A DNA stretch of 64,000 bases from Drosophila miranda (lineage: Eukaryota; Arthropoda; Insecta; Diptera; Drosophilidae): NCBI RefSeq assembly GCF_003369915.1, contig NC_046674.1, positions 744,001-808,000 of the forward strand, written 5' to 3'. Below, in pieces: positions 11,994 through 21,009 of this stretch (within the stretch, counting starts at the first letter, position 1; each line of letters begins with the position of its first letter). Under the pieces are notes generated by a model that was given only the letters and a program-made list of their open reading frames with translations, did no database searches and was not told the origin of the DNA. Position numbers and translations under genes: made by a program.

Positions 11994-13498
11994 TTAGCCG
12001 AAGGTTGTGAACTCCCGCAGGACATGGCTCATGGCGGCTGGATTATCGGCGGGAGCCATGTGACCGGATCGGTTGATCCAGAACATGGTGAAGTTGCCGC
12101 CAGTCTTCTGATAGCCCTCCAGAATGCGATCCACGCTGATGGCAGTGCGCGAGGCAGCTAGATACTCGCTCTTTCGACTCCATTCCAGCTTGGCTATCCA
12201 GTTGACGGTGCCGGGCGTGGCACAGATTAGGTCCAGGCCGCCAGAAAACACGCCCACCTTTAGAGGAGTCTTCTCCAGCAACTCATTTACTGTAGATTGA
12301 AGATTGATATAGAGATAAACTAGCTATAATCACATGACGGTTCCTTACCAATATGGATAACGGGTTTCATGAAGTCTGTTCGGTGTATGTCGAAGGTACT
12401 GCTGCTCTGCGATCCCCATTTGACATTCGAGGGTATGCCCAGGGTCTCGGCCACAGGGCCGCGCATCAGATCCTCCAGCAGCTGGTCGCGATCCTCGTCA
12501 ATGTCGAACTTGACCATGGTGCGGTACTGTCGCTCTGGCACGAGAGAAGATCCATTTTAAATCATGGCTGTAGTTCTACATTGAGGCACTCACCTTCAGG
12601 CGTCATGGCCAGCTGCCTCTGGAATCGGTCGCCGAGGGTCTCCTTTAAAACATTGTAGAAGTCGACACCTTTGGAGGCCTTCATCACCTCCCACTGGGTG
12701 TTGCCCCACTGTGCAGTGGCCTGGATCCAGCGCTCTTCTGCCACCAGCTCGGCAGTAAAGTTTGCCGCAGCCGTAATCGAATCATAGCCGTCGTGATCGA
12801 CGATTCCCATCTCCCTGAGCATGGGTCCCCAAGCCAGAACCGAGTCGATTGGAGATGTCCACGGATCTCCCAACGCAACAGACGTCAAATTGCTCTTCAC
12901 CTCGCCCCGCTCCTTGGCATAGTACAACTCCAGGGCGAACTCGGGGGCCATCTTGCCGCCATAGCTCTCGCAAAAGATGTGCAGGGGAACCGCTTCGAAT
13001 TCCGGATGGAGCTTATAGAATCCCTTCATCAGCTCCACCAGATCCAGGGCAATCTCCCTGTTGGTGGCCGTGTGATAAGCCGTACCGTCTACATAACTGT
13101 AGCCACTGCCCACGGGATTGTCGATGAACATGACGTTCATGTCTTTGACCCAGGTCCAGTTGCGGTAATCGCCGTACAGGTCTACGGGTCCCAGTTCCTC
13201 GAAGTTGCCATAGCCCGTGGATGAGGCACCCGGTCCGCCTTGCAGCCAAATGGCCAGGGGACGTTCCGTGTAGCTGGATACATTGGCCGTGGTGTAATAG
13301 AGCCAGTAGAACATGTGGGCGCCTGGACGTACGTCGACGAAACCCCAATCCTGCTCCCCCGGGCCATATCCGGCCTTGCCTACGGTTTGCAATTGTTTGT
13401 GTGATAGATAGCGAGGCGGTGATTTATGGACGCGACTTACCATGTGCCAAGGCCGCGAAGCACGCAAGAAATATCACTACCAGGCTCGTCATCTTCAT
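11994..13498 (-). CDS. Secreted serine carboxypeptidase, tandem copy 2 (S10 family, SCPEP1-like)
   Basis: Four exons: 13498-13441, 13379-12594, 12534-12349, 12289-11994, encoding 441 aa. The signal peptide is MKMTSLVVIFLACFAALAHG. It has the same landmarks as copy 1: WLQGGPGASSTGYGNFEELG, Ser in CESYGGKMAPE, Asp in FSGGLDLICATPG, His in NRSGHMAPADNP. All three catalytic residues are present, so the enzyme should be active. The proteins are clearly paralogous, with long identical blocks around the Ser and Gly-rich motifs and more change in the central lid region, which suggests different substrates or expression. The start is 235 bases from the RabX6 start on the other strand, so the two genes probably share a divergent promoter. 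Confidence 0.93.
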
Positions 13499-13637
13499 GG
13501 GACACTTTGGCCCCAGCCGTGGCGTGGGGCTACATTTAAAGGGAAATTCTTATCTATCCACCGCCCGCCTAAGCGGGTATCGTAGGCACCTCTGCGGAAT
13601 TTGAACTTTTGTGGGTCTGGCAACGCCGATACCCCTC

Positions 13638-13647
13638 AACAGCTGTT
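13638..13647. promoter_or_regulatory. E-box core-promoter motif (AACAGCTGTT) between SCP copy 2 and RabX6
   Basis: The perfect 10-base palindrome AACAGCTGTT is the E-box-type motif found enriched in Drosophila housekeeping core promoters. It lies about 86 bases before the RabX6 ATG and 140 bases before the carboxypeptidase ATG, so it could serve either or both. Confidence 0.5.
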
Positions 13648-13732
13648 TGGACTTCGTTGTTTTCCTCTTTTCTGTCTGGCCGCTGCGAAATAATTTAATT
13701 AATAAGCAAATAACAGAAGTTTTAGCATAATA

Positions 13733-14431
13733 ATGGCAATTGTGCGCATACCCAAGCAAAAGGTGATTCTCTGCGGCGACTATGGCGTCGGCAAGAGTTC
13801 GCTATTTCGCCGCTTTACCAACAACACATTCGTTACGGAGACGGACCGCAAATCCACACTGGGACTGGATCACATTGATCGGGAGTACGATGTGGGCGAC
13901 AAGCAGATTAAGGTGTGTGGTGTCTGTAGTGTGCGTGATTCCAGCTTAATGTACTGATCTTTTGATTGATGGCAGCTCCAACTGTGGGACACTGGCGGCA
14001 TGGAACGTGTGGCTTCTGTGACCTCTTCTTACTATAAATTTGCAGAGGGTGCAATCCTTGTCTTCGCCCTGGACAATGCCGCCTCCTTTCACTCGCTCTC
14101 GCAGCACTTGCTGGACATTGTTACGTATGCGGAGAACGCGAAGATTTTCATCTGCGGCAACAAGAGCGACTTGGAGGGCCGCGAGCCGGAAGTCAGTGAC
14201 GAGGAGGTGGAAGCCTTTTGCGAGCAGTGTCATTCACTAATCAGCGCCACTTACAAGACATCCTGTCGCACTGGGGCGGGTGTTGAGGAAATGTTTCGCG
14301 ATATATCGCGACAGCTGGTGCATGCCAATCGCTCCAAAATGGAGCTGCAGGCTCTCGAGCAGAAGAGCTTTAAAATTGACACGGCTAGTGACCCGACGGT
14401 CAACGAGGAGGCCTCCTCGTGCAGTTGCTAG
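13733..14431 (+). CDS. RabX6: Rab-family small GTPase RabX6
   Basis: Two exons, 13733-13912 and 13976-14431, encode 211 aa. G1/P-loop is GDYGVGKSS (residues 14-22). G3 is WDTGGME rather than the usual WDTAGQE. G4 is NKSD and G5 is KTSC. The C-terminus SSCSC ends in a Cys-x-Cys geranylgeranylation signal, so the protein is membrane-attached after prenylation. The unusual G3 fits the divergent Drosophila RabX group, and the identification as RabX6 rests on my memory of that protein. Role: vesicle trafficking, with the exact membrane unclear. Its neighbours Vti1 (a SNARE) and the carboxypeptidases also act in the endomembrane system, but nothing shows co-regulation beyond the shared upstream region. 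Confidence 0.85.
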
Positions 14432-14893
14432 CAGTTGGGGAACATTGAGTTTGGCTAAAGACATCCCACAGCCAGACTCAATGCGAGCAGAAATGAATTT
14501 TTTTTTTCACTTTTTATTTATTAACCATGCGAATTGTAGGTGGTTATGTTTTTTTTTTTTACGAATTAATGCAAAATACGTCCCGAAAATTAACACGAAA
14601 CACCAAACTTTTAACATGAGTCATAGCATAAGAGTAGTATCTAGTGTCTAGGCGCCGTGTAATGCCAAATATAAGCTACACGTATGTAGTGCGTAAGTCT
14701 TTGCAGCTTTGTTCCACTAGGATTAGCCATTGGGATGTTTCCTTCACACACTGAATACTCATTAACGTAAAATATTCTAAACAAATAATAAATAATCGAT
14801 TCACAAAACAGGAATGCGTCAACATATGTCATTAGTGATAAGCTACACTCAAATAGAAATTCATATCAATTGGTTTCGTTTCTATTAGGTTAA
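14432..14893. other. Convergent 3' regions of RabX6 and Vti1
   Basis: The two genes end facing each other, so this stretch holds both 3' untranslated regions. It is AT-rich, with poly-T near 14498-14506 and 14550-14560. An AATAAATAATCGATT stretch near 14786 may contain the RabX6 polyadenylation signal. No other gene is visible. Confidence 0.5.
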
Positions 14894-15673
14894 CTATGAG
14901 GTGGCGGCCGAGGAACTCGGGGCAAAGGTGAGATATAGGCTGACACCCACAGCTACCACGAAGCACACACCAACCCCATATAAAACGACCTTTTCTCTCA
15001 GAGCCCTCAGCACCATGGTGTTCAAGGTGCGGGAGGCACGGCCGAGATCGGCGTTTGTTTCCCTCAGACGTGCCCGGGCACCTTGCAAGGTCTCGCGCTG
15101 ATGGTGCAGGTCGTTCAGTACTTGAGCGCCCAGAGCCTCTGTCTCCACGGCTACGCGATATCCCTCGGTCAGTCGATTGCCAGTGCGCTCAATCCGCTCG
15201 GAATTGTCTAGTAGGCGTTGTCGCTGGTCATTGTTAATGGACACATCCTCGTAAAAGTCCCCGGCCCCACCCAAGTCCAAGGTTGTGAAGGCGTTTGGCT
15301 GCGACCGCTGCTTATCCTTGGTTTGCTTGTACTCCGCCTGGAGGCGTCGCAGCTCGGCTTGCGCCACCTGCAGCTTGCTGTTGAAGCTTGTTCTCTGTGC
15401 TGGATTCAGCTCTCTTACCTCCAGGCCCATCTGCTCCAGCAGCTCCTGTGCCTCGGGCAGGCTGCCATCGATTTTACTGCACAGCTCATTACGGTCACCT
15501 GCAGGATTACACGAAAATTGATTATCAGCCCACTGCGTGTGTATGTGCAAAAATATATCTTCCACTTCACTCCACTCACTGCTGCTGCTCTGTTGCTGCA
15601 ATCGTCCGATATGCGCTGTTATCTCCGCAATCAGAGCTGCGTACTGCTGCTCGTACTGTTCCAGCAGCGACAT
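14894..15673 (-). CDS. Vti1: Vti1 Qb-SNARE
   Basis: Two exons, 15673-15580 and 15498-14894, encode 232 aa. The 81-base intron (GTGAGT...CTGCAG) has no stop and keeps frame, so an unspliced reading would add 27 residues (from EWSEVED). The spliced form matches Vti1 better, since PEAQELLEQMGLEVREL then follows the first helix directly. Domains: N-terminal three-helix bundle (residues about 1-95), SNARE helix (about 145-205, with LHHQRETLQGARARLRETNADLG) and one C-terminal membrane anchor (VVLYGVGVCFVVAVGVSLYL). Vti1 pairs with syntaxins in Golgi, endosome and lysosome fusion. The C-terminal tail after the anchor is short (TFAPSSSAATS). Confidence 0.93.
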   Translation of the reverse strand: MSLLEQYEQQYAALIAEITAHIGRLQQQSSSSEWSEVEDIFLHIHTQWADNQFSCNPAGDRNELCSKIDGSLPEAQELLEQMGLEVRELNPAQRTSFNSKLQVAQAELRRLQAEYKQTKDKQRSQPNAFTTLDLGGAGDFYEDVSINNDQRQRLLDNSERIERTGNRLTEGYRVAVETEALGAQVLNDLHHQRETLQGARARLRETNADLGRASRTLNTMVLRALREKVVLYGVGVCFVVAVGVSLYLTFAPSSSAATS

Positions 15674-15768
15674 TTCTTGTTAATGTTACACGCGAAGAGA
15701 GAACAATATGCGTTTAGCAACAATATGGGCTAATTTTTCCAGTGAAGACAAAAACGTAAACATTGGCG

Positions 15769-15779
15769 CAGTGTGACCG
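15769..15779 (-). promoter_or_regulatory. Core-promoter Motif 1 (M1BP site) of Vti1
   Basis: On the minus strand the sequence reads CGGTCACACTG, a perfect match to the Drosophila housekeeping Motif 1 consensus YGGTCACACTR bound by M1BP. It lies about 96 bases upstream of the Vti1 ATG, in the right orientation and at the usual distance. This predicts a broad, TATA-less promoter. Confidence 0.75.
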
Positions 15780-16603
15780 CGTCGCAGGAAGCTGATAATC
15801 TCAAACAATAACTTTGCCATATTTAACGGAAAACTTGCAACAATACAAGTTATAAATAATTTTTAAATAAGTGCTTTATTCTTTAGCATATATGTATGTA
15901 GGATATATATTTTAGAACTCTTTTTTTCATACTTAGGTACTTCAAGTCTTAGAGAGCGGCGACATTCATACTCCACGCTGTCGTTGTCTTCATTAACGTT
16001 TGATCCTGTAATGTTAATGGAATGTCCTGGGCCTGCTTCTGATATTTTAATGAAGCTGTTTCAGTCTTGCTTCTCTTCTGCAGCACCGTAAGTAATGATT
16101 TGAAGTAATAGCCTCAAAGTTCTCGGTCTAGATCACAAACTCTTCCAGCGTTTGCCTATGATTCACTGCTTGCGCGTAAAAAGGGTTACCGTATAGGCTT
16201 CCTTTTTTACTTGATATCCTTCCTGGCTCTCTTAATAGTGGTTCCATTGGTGGTAGCATTGGATGATTAGGTGCAAACTATTGCCCCTTTTTTTTGCAAG
16301 ATTTAGTAGAAAAAAAAACTAGTCAGCCATCTTGTATTGTGTGGCCAGATCACAGCAGACGCAAGACAGCTGTGGCACAATAAAACGCAGATTTCTATAT
16401 TCTTATTTTTATAATTAATAATTAAATGATTTGTTTAGTTTAGTTTAATTTATTTTAAGTCTTGGTAGTAAAATTACGTAGTTCAAAAAAAAAAAAAATA
16501 ATAATACTACATATTTCAGTAATCTACGAGATACATTTGTATGTACACTGTTCATCACATTTGTGTTTTGTGTTTGTCATTTAATAGCGTTCGTCGCATC
16601 CCT

Positions 16604-18202
16604 CTAGCCCTCGACTAGGGTGCCCTTGTCGCCCTTGCGCAGCACCAACTCCAATTGGGAGAGCAGGCCAATGGCTCGAAAGTTCTCTTTGAAGAGCACA
16701 AAATCCTCCAGTGGCTTCAGATATTCGAGAGCGTCAGTGTAGCTGTCGAGTTCCTTCAGCTCGTTCGTAATGGCCAAGGCATTCGACTCGGGTTCTGGAG
16801 ATGCGTGACCATTTGTCTGGCTGGTGCCAGAGCTGCTGCTGCTATTGGAGATCCTCTTGGGCGAAGCTGGCGCCGATGTGGATGGCTGCGCCGGGGAATT
16901 GTTGCCTTTGGTGAAGTTAGCTGGAGTGGATTTTCCACTGAGGCCACCGTTTGTCTTAGGAGCATTCTCCTTGCTACTGGCGCTGTCGCGCCCTCCGCTG
17001 CTGTTGTTGTTTTGCTCCTTTGGACTGGGGAGTCGTAGATTGGCGGTCTGTTCGGTGAGGTCCTGCGTGGCTTGTGTGGACTCAGCCAAGGGCAATGGCG
17101 ACCCTCGAGAGATTGTGGAGCAATTGATTTCCTGCACTTCCATGTCAGTCGCCGACTCAATCTTTGGGTGCTTGGCTAACTGAACTGGCTGGAACGGACT
17201 AGCACGCTTCGGCACAACATTCGGTGGCAGTTGTGGTTGGAATGGCTCCCTTTGGGGCTGTGGCGCAGGACCCGTCATTGGTGGGAACTGCGGCTGATGC
17301 ATTTGCTGTTGCTGCTGCTGAAGCTGTTGCTGCATCTGTTGCTGGTGGCGCTCGAAGTAGTAATCGTTAAAACTGGTGAAGCCCGGATGGGGGGGATGTG
17401 ACGGGTGTCCCGGAAACGGCGGCCATGGATGATTCATCTGATGCTGCTGCTGCAGATGCTGTTGCTGCTGCTGGAGAGCGAAGTGCTGATGTTGCTGCTG
17501 CTCCTGATAGCTTTGCTCCTTGATGTCCATGCTGTCTTCGTCCTCCTCGTTCATGTAGTGCTCCGGCATTTCCTCCAGCTTAGCGACACGCTCAGCACTG
17601 GCCGGGGGGAACAGGTGCTGAAGGTCGTGGACAATATCGGGAATCCAGAGGGAAGTGCCCATGGGTTCCAGCTGATTGCTGGCCAGTTTCTGGGCAAAGC
17701 CCTGCAGATGTGTCTCGCGGAATCGGTTCAGCCAGCGATTGTCGGCAATAAAAGATGTGCTGCCGATCACCTGACGGGCGGTCTCAGCCTTATCCTTGAT
17801 CATGCCATGAGTGATGCTTCCACGCAGTTGTGGATTGATGTTGGCTCGCACCAGCCACTCGTAGACGACTGCATTGATGAAGGCGCACTTGCGACTACGC
17901 TCGTTTTCCTCCACCATCGCCTGCTGCTCCACAGCGGCCATATTTGATGGCACCTCCAGGCGCAGCGTGGGCAGCGCGTTCGATTGTAGGCGTCGTCCAC
18001 CCAAGACACTGGGATCGAAATGAAAGGCGCACACCACAGGCTTCTTGAAGGGTATGATCCTACGCAGCGAAGCATGGCACGCCTCCTTCCAGAGCTTGTG
18101 GAATGGACTCTCCGGCCGTGGAAAGGCGAAGAACTGCATGCTCGGATGCTGCCGGGAATTGGACATGCAGCCGATGATGCAGCAACGCCGAATGGTCGGC
18201 AT
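16604..18202 (-). CDS. THAP plus CENP-B-type HTH protein, intact copy A (family member 2)
   Basis: Single-exon reading frame of 532 aa, starting at the ATG of MPTIRRCCIIGC. An in-frame extension of 24 residues upstream has no ATG and is not used. Residues 1-85 form a THAP zinc finger: Cys7 and Cys12, then Cys58 and His61 (C-x4-C-x45-C-x2-H), with the closing LPTLRLE. Residues about 105-170 form a CENP-B-type second HTH (NAVVYEWLVRA...NRWLNRFRETHL). The middle is Gln/His- and Pro-rich low complexity, then Ser/Asn-rich. The C-terminal 46 residues contain YLKPLEDFVLFKENFRAIGL, the family motif. Likely a nuclear DNA-binding regulator. Relative to copy B it lacks 8 codons (encoding YMQQYGEY) around residue 210. 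Confidence 0.88.
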   Translation of the reverse strand: MPTIRRCCIIGCMSNSRQHPSMQFFAFPRPESPFHKLWKEACHASLRRIIPFKKPVVCAFHFDPSVLGGRRLQSNALPTLRLEVPSNMAAVEQQAMVEENERSRKCAFINAVVYEWLVRANINPQLRGSITHGMIKDKAETARQVIGSTSFIADNRWLNRFRETHLQGFAQKLASNQLEPMGTSLWIPDIVHDLQHLFPPASAERVAKLEEMPEHYMNEEDEDSMDIKEQSYQEQQQHQHFALQQQQQHLQQQHQMNHPWPPFPGHPSHPPHPGFTSFNDYYFERHQQQMQQQLQQQQQQMHQPQFPPMTGPAPQPQREPFQPQLPPNVVPKRASPFQPVQLAKHPKIESATDMEVQEINCSTISRGSPLPLAESTQATQDLTEQTANLRLPSPKEQNNNSSGGRDSASSKENAPKTNGGLSGKSTPANFTKGNNSPAQPSTSAPASPKRISNSSSSSGTSQTNGHASPEPESNALAITNELKELDSYTDALEYLKPLEDFVLFKENFRAIGLLSQLELVLRKGDKGTLVEG

Positions 18203-19034
18203 TCCGGAAACGTTGTTCTGTATGCCCCGAATTTTTAATGAATTTTGTCTTGGCGTTGCTAAATGCGCCGCCAAGCCACCGAATGAAAAGAAAAGAATTA
18301 AACGTCAATGTCCACCAAAAGCTGCAAAAAGAAGAGAAAAACTTTGTTAGCGGAACGTCACTGAATTTTTGACCATACGCACAAAATAAGCACAAATGGC
18401 GCATATTTCGTTTTCCCGTTACATTGACAGCTGAGCGGTAGTGTTGATAAACACCATTGTGTAACACTAGCACAATTTGGCGCCAAGGGCCAACAGGTTT
18501 TTTTAATTTGAATTTGAATTTGCTTTTTGTAAATCCCATGTAAGCGGGTATGTATGAATCATAAATACCCAGAAGGATAGAAGAATTTTTAAAATTATAA
18601 TGAATTCTATGAACAAGCCAGCTTCCGACCCGACTCGGATCTCGAGCACATCTGACGCATCGAACTATTCAAACCCCAACTACACAAGTATATAGAGATA
18701 TATACTTATGTTTACATATACATTTATCTACACATGTCCACTTCGAGGGTCTTTTGAAGCATATCATTCCATCTGCACACACAGAGACACTTGAGATATA
18801 ATGGAATACATATGTACATAAGAGGAATACGACAGCGCCATTCCCCTAAAAGATACAGATACCACACCAGAGCACGCCACGCACAGCCAAACAGAAGCAG
18901 AGATTCCTCCCTATAGAAATTCTCAGTCAACGCAATTCGCAGCGCCCTAAAAACCAGAACCAGAACCAGACATACCTCGAACGACGCTCTATTATGTCGG
19001 GGAGTACACCCACACACTCACACCCACAGAGACC
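18203..19034. other. Promoter side of THAP gene copy A
   Basis: Non-coding. It contains TTGATAAACACC and related AT-rich sequence near 18440 and a TATATAGAGATATATACTTA stretch near 18690. CA-rich DNA runs up to the mobile insertion. Copy B carries an almost identical stretch at 26954-27815. No further exon is supported. Confidence 0.5.
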
Positions 19035-19174
19035 TACCCTCTAGTACCAGGCAACTAGTTCCGCACTGGTGCCGCACTAGCTACCATTCTCACCTCCCTG
19101 GTTCCAGATCGATTACCCGCAATGTGTTTCAGCGGAGAATTTAACACATGCATGTCCTAGCGCGGAACCACCCC

Positions 19175-19445
19175 TGGTTCCCGCTCGATTACCCTTCGAT
19201 TACCCGTAGCTAGTTGCTCAGGAGGTTCTAGTTCTAGTTCTAGTTCTAGTTCCGAACTAGTTACCAGTAGAAAGCCAGCAACTAGTTCCCCACTCGACTA
19301 CCCTTCAATTACCTGTAGCTAGTTGCTCAGGAGGTAGTTCCGAACTAGTTACCAGTAGAAAGCCAGCAACTTGTTCCCCACTCGACTACCCTTCGATTAC
19401 CTGTAGCTAGCTCTGACCTAGTTACCAGTAACTAGTTCCGAACTG
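19175..19445. repeat. Left subterminal repeat array of the 19.0-20.5 kb insertion
   Basis: About three partial copies of an 80-90 base unit containing CCGAACTAGTTACCAGTAG, AAAGCCAGCAACTAGTTCC, CACTCGACTACCCTTC and AATTACCTGTAGCTAGTTGC. One copy is expanded by a run of TTCTAG repeats (19226-19251). The right end has a different array: CTGGTCCGCGTTCGCTTCCC followed by GCGTAACTAGTTGC occurs twice, near 20351 and 20412. GGGGTCAATTGACCCC near 20490 is a 16-base palindrome. Confidence 0.75.
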
Positions 19446-19545
19446 ACTATTGGTAGTAGTCAATCTGGCAGTCTGGAATAATACAAAAATAAAAACACAA
19501 TGTCTTTCATTATAACGAATAATTTTTAATTTTATGATGCTTAGC

Positions 19546-19866
19546 CTACTCCTGGTTTTTGGCAAGACACTTCTTCTTAAAAACCCTTTTCTTCATCCTT
19601 TGCATTGCCTTCCGCACAGTGTTTTCGGGGGGCTCATCGCCAGGCGAAATACATTCTGTAATTAATATTTGTTTTAATTTATATGAAAAATTTTTAAATC
19701 TCTAGAAGTGTAAATGGTATTTTACCTAGCAAAGCTGCAAAAAATTCTTTGTGGGTCCTAAGGGCCTTCTTCCCTTGGACCCCATCGACGTTATAGGCTA
19801 GAACAATTTCCTCACTCAAAATAAAGTTTAAGCCGCTCAAAACGCCAGCTGGCTGGAGAATCGATT
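19546..19866 (-). pseudogene. DUF4806-like coding remnant inside the insertion
   Basis: Two splice-bounded blocks on the minus strand: about 19866-19726 ending at GCTAG|GTAAAA, and 19655-19546 after a TTACAG acceptor. Joined, they read in frame through SGLNFILSEEIVLAYN, DGVQGKKALRTHKEFF, AALLEC and ISPGDEPPENTV to a Lys/Arg-rich tail and a stop. The pattern (S-E-x-x-x-x-Y-N-x-x-G-x-x-G-K-K-A-L) resembles the C-terminal DUF4806 domain of insect transposon-linked proteins; a BEN-type fold is another option. A further basic block, MMSKRHLRRLRRSERE, lies upstream near 19918-19967 and may be an earlier exon. The coding is too short for a complete protein. Family call is tentative. Confidence 0.5.
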
Positions 19867-21009
19867 TCCTTGCTGTTATCTGTTATCTTTCCTGCACAAC
19901 GCTAACTTTGCAATGTTAGCTTCCCTTTCACTCCTACGGAGTCTACGCAAATGCCTTTTGCTCATCATTTTATTTGAAATATATAATATATATTTGCACG
20001 TACCTGTTTATATTAATTAGATTTATTTATTAATTCTTTTCCACTTTTTTAATAAATGTTTACACAAAAGACTCTTCCAGCGATTAGATGTTGTACAGAA
20101 GTGAACAAAATCAACGCATAAAGCAAACGAGGAAAACAAATGCATTTTGTTTGTGTAAATTCTTGTCTCTTTCATTCCACGAGCGCAACTACAGTAAAAT
20201 ATCACGATTAACTTACCATTTCGGTGCTTATTGCATGTCGTGGCTCGGTAAAAACTAGCTGAGTGGGCACTGTAACTCCACGGAATTGCGGTTATTTGCC
20301 GCCTTCAAAAACAAACCGAAGGCAGCTTCGTTTTTCGGTTCTTTTTCGACTGGTCCGCGTTCGCTTCCCGCGTAACTAGTTGCAGAACTAGTACATTGTA
20401 GTCGACGAAGACCTGGTCCGCGTTCGCTTCCCGCGTAACTAGTTGCGTAGCTAGTTGCGCGGTAAACAGCGCAGAACTAGTTCGAGAGGGGTCAATTGAC
20501 CCCTTTGGTTCTACAGGGTACTGATACATACAGATACAGAAACAGATTGAGATAGAAGTAACAAAGACGCCTGGCTAAAGTGAACGACTTGGCCGCGCCC
20601 CCTTCTCGACTGTCCGCCCCCAGGGTTTAAGAGAGGGCGAGATACTACATCTCTGCTGAGTCACGACTACGTACGGGTATGCACAAGTTTCGACCGACCG
20701 AAACCATTCAAGACACGAGATGCGGGAGCCGAGAACCGAGACTCACCTGTCTGAGTCAGAGCCGGTCTTTGGATTAGCAAAGCATCGCATCGCACTACTG
20801 AGAGATGACTTAATCCGAACAGCATGTCCGTTTCTCTCGTTCGTCGAAAATCGGGCCAACTAATCGAGATTTCGAATGATTAGGCTAAAGTCGTTTCTGT
20901 TTCTGTTTCGGTTGTCCCCTCCTCAGCTTTGTGGCTCTTCGTTTCATGTTGTTTTTGTCACCATCGATTTACGGAATTGGGTTTTATCTTTCAGTTGGCC
21001 GTGTGAGCC

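Larger units (their letters stand above)
19037..20518. mobile_element. Novel-looking DNA transposon with AACTAGTT-rich subterminal repeats
   Basis: Present in copy A, absent in copy B, where the site reads CAGAGATTTACTGATAC. The insert is bounded by TA on both sides (19035-19036, 20519-20520), consistent with a TA target duplication. The ends are imperfect inverted repeats: CCCTCTAGTACCA at the left and, read inward from the right, CCCTGTAGAACCA. Within about 400 bases of the left end and 150 of the right end the palindrome AACTAGTT or close variants recurs many times, a layout typical of transposase binding sites. The central part carries a coding remnant on the minus strand. At 1482 bases it is too short to encode a full transposase and is probably non-autonomous. 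Superfamily not assigned: a TA duplication with CCCT ends does not fit my memory of mariner, piggyBac or hAT. Confidence 0.72.
15797..21009. repeat. Segmental duplication, left copy (A)
   Basis: The sequence from AATCTCAAACAATAACTTTG at 15797 to GTTGGCCGTGTGAGCC at 21009 recurs at 24532-28307 in the same orientation with only scattered differences (poly-A length, single substitutions, a 24-base gap in the THAP gene, a 30-base gap near 18925). Copy A also carries a 1.48 kb insertion at 19037-20518 that copy B lacks. It contains the THAP gene, its 3' flank (15797-16603, non-coding) and its promoter side. Copy A lies next to Vti1, so its left edge is probably the ancestral boundary. Confidence 0.93.

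Noticed and set aside
18203-18274. 24-residue N-terminal extension of the THAP protein
   Set aside because: It is open in frame but has no ATG, and the THAP domain begins right at the downstream ATG, so it is most likely leader sequence.
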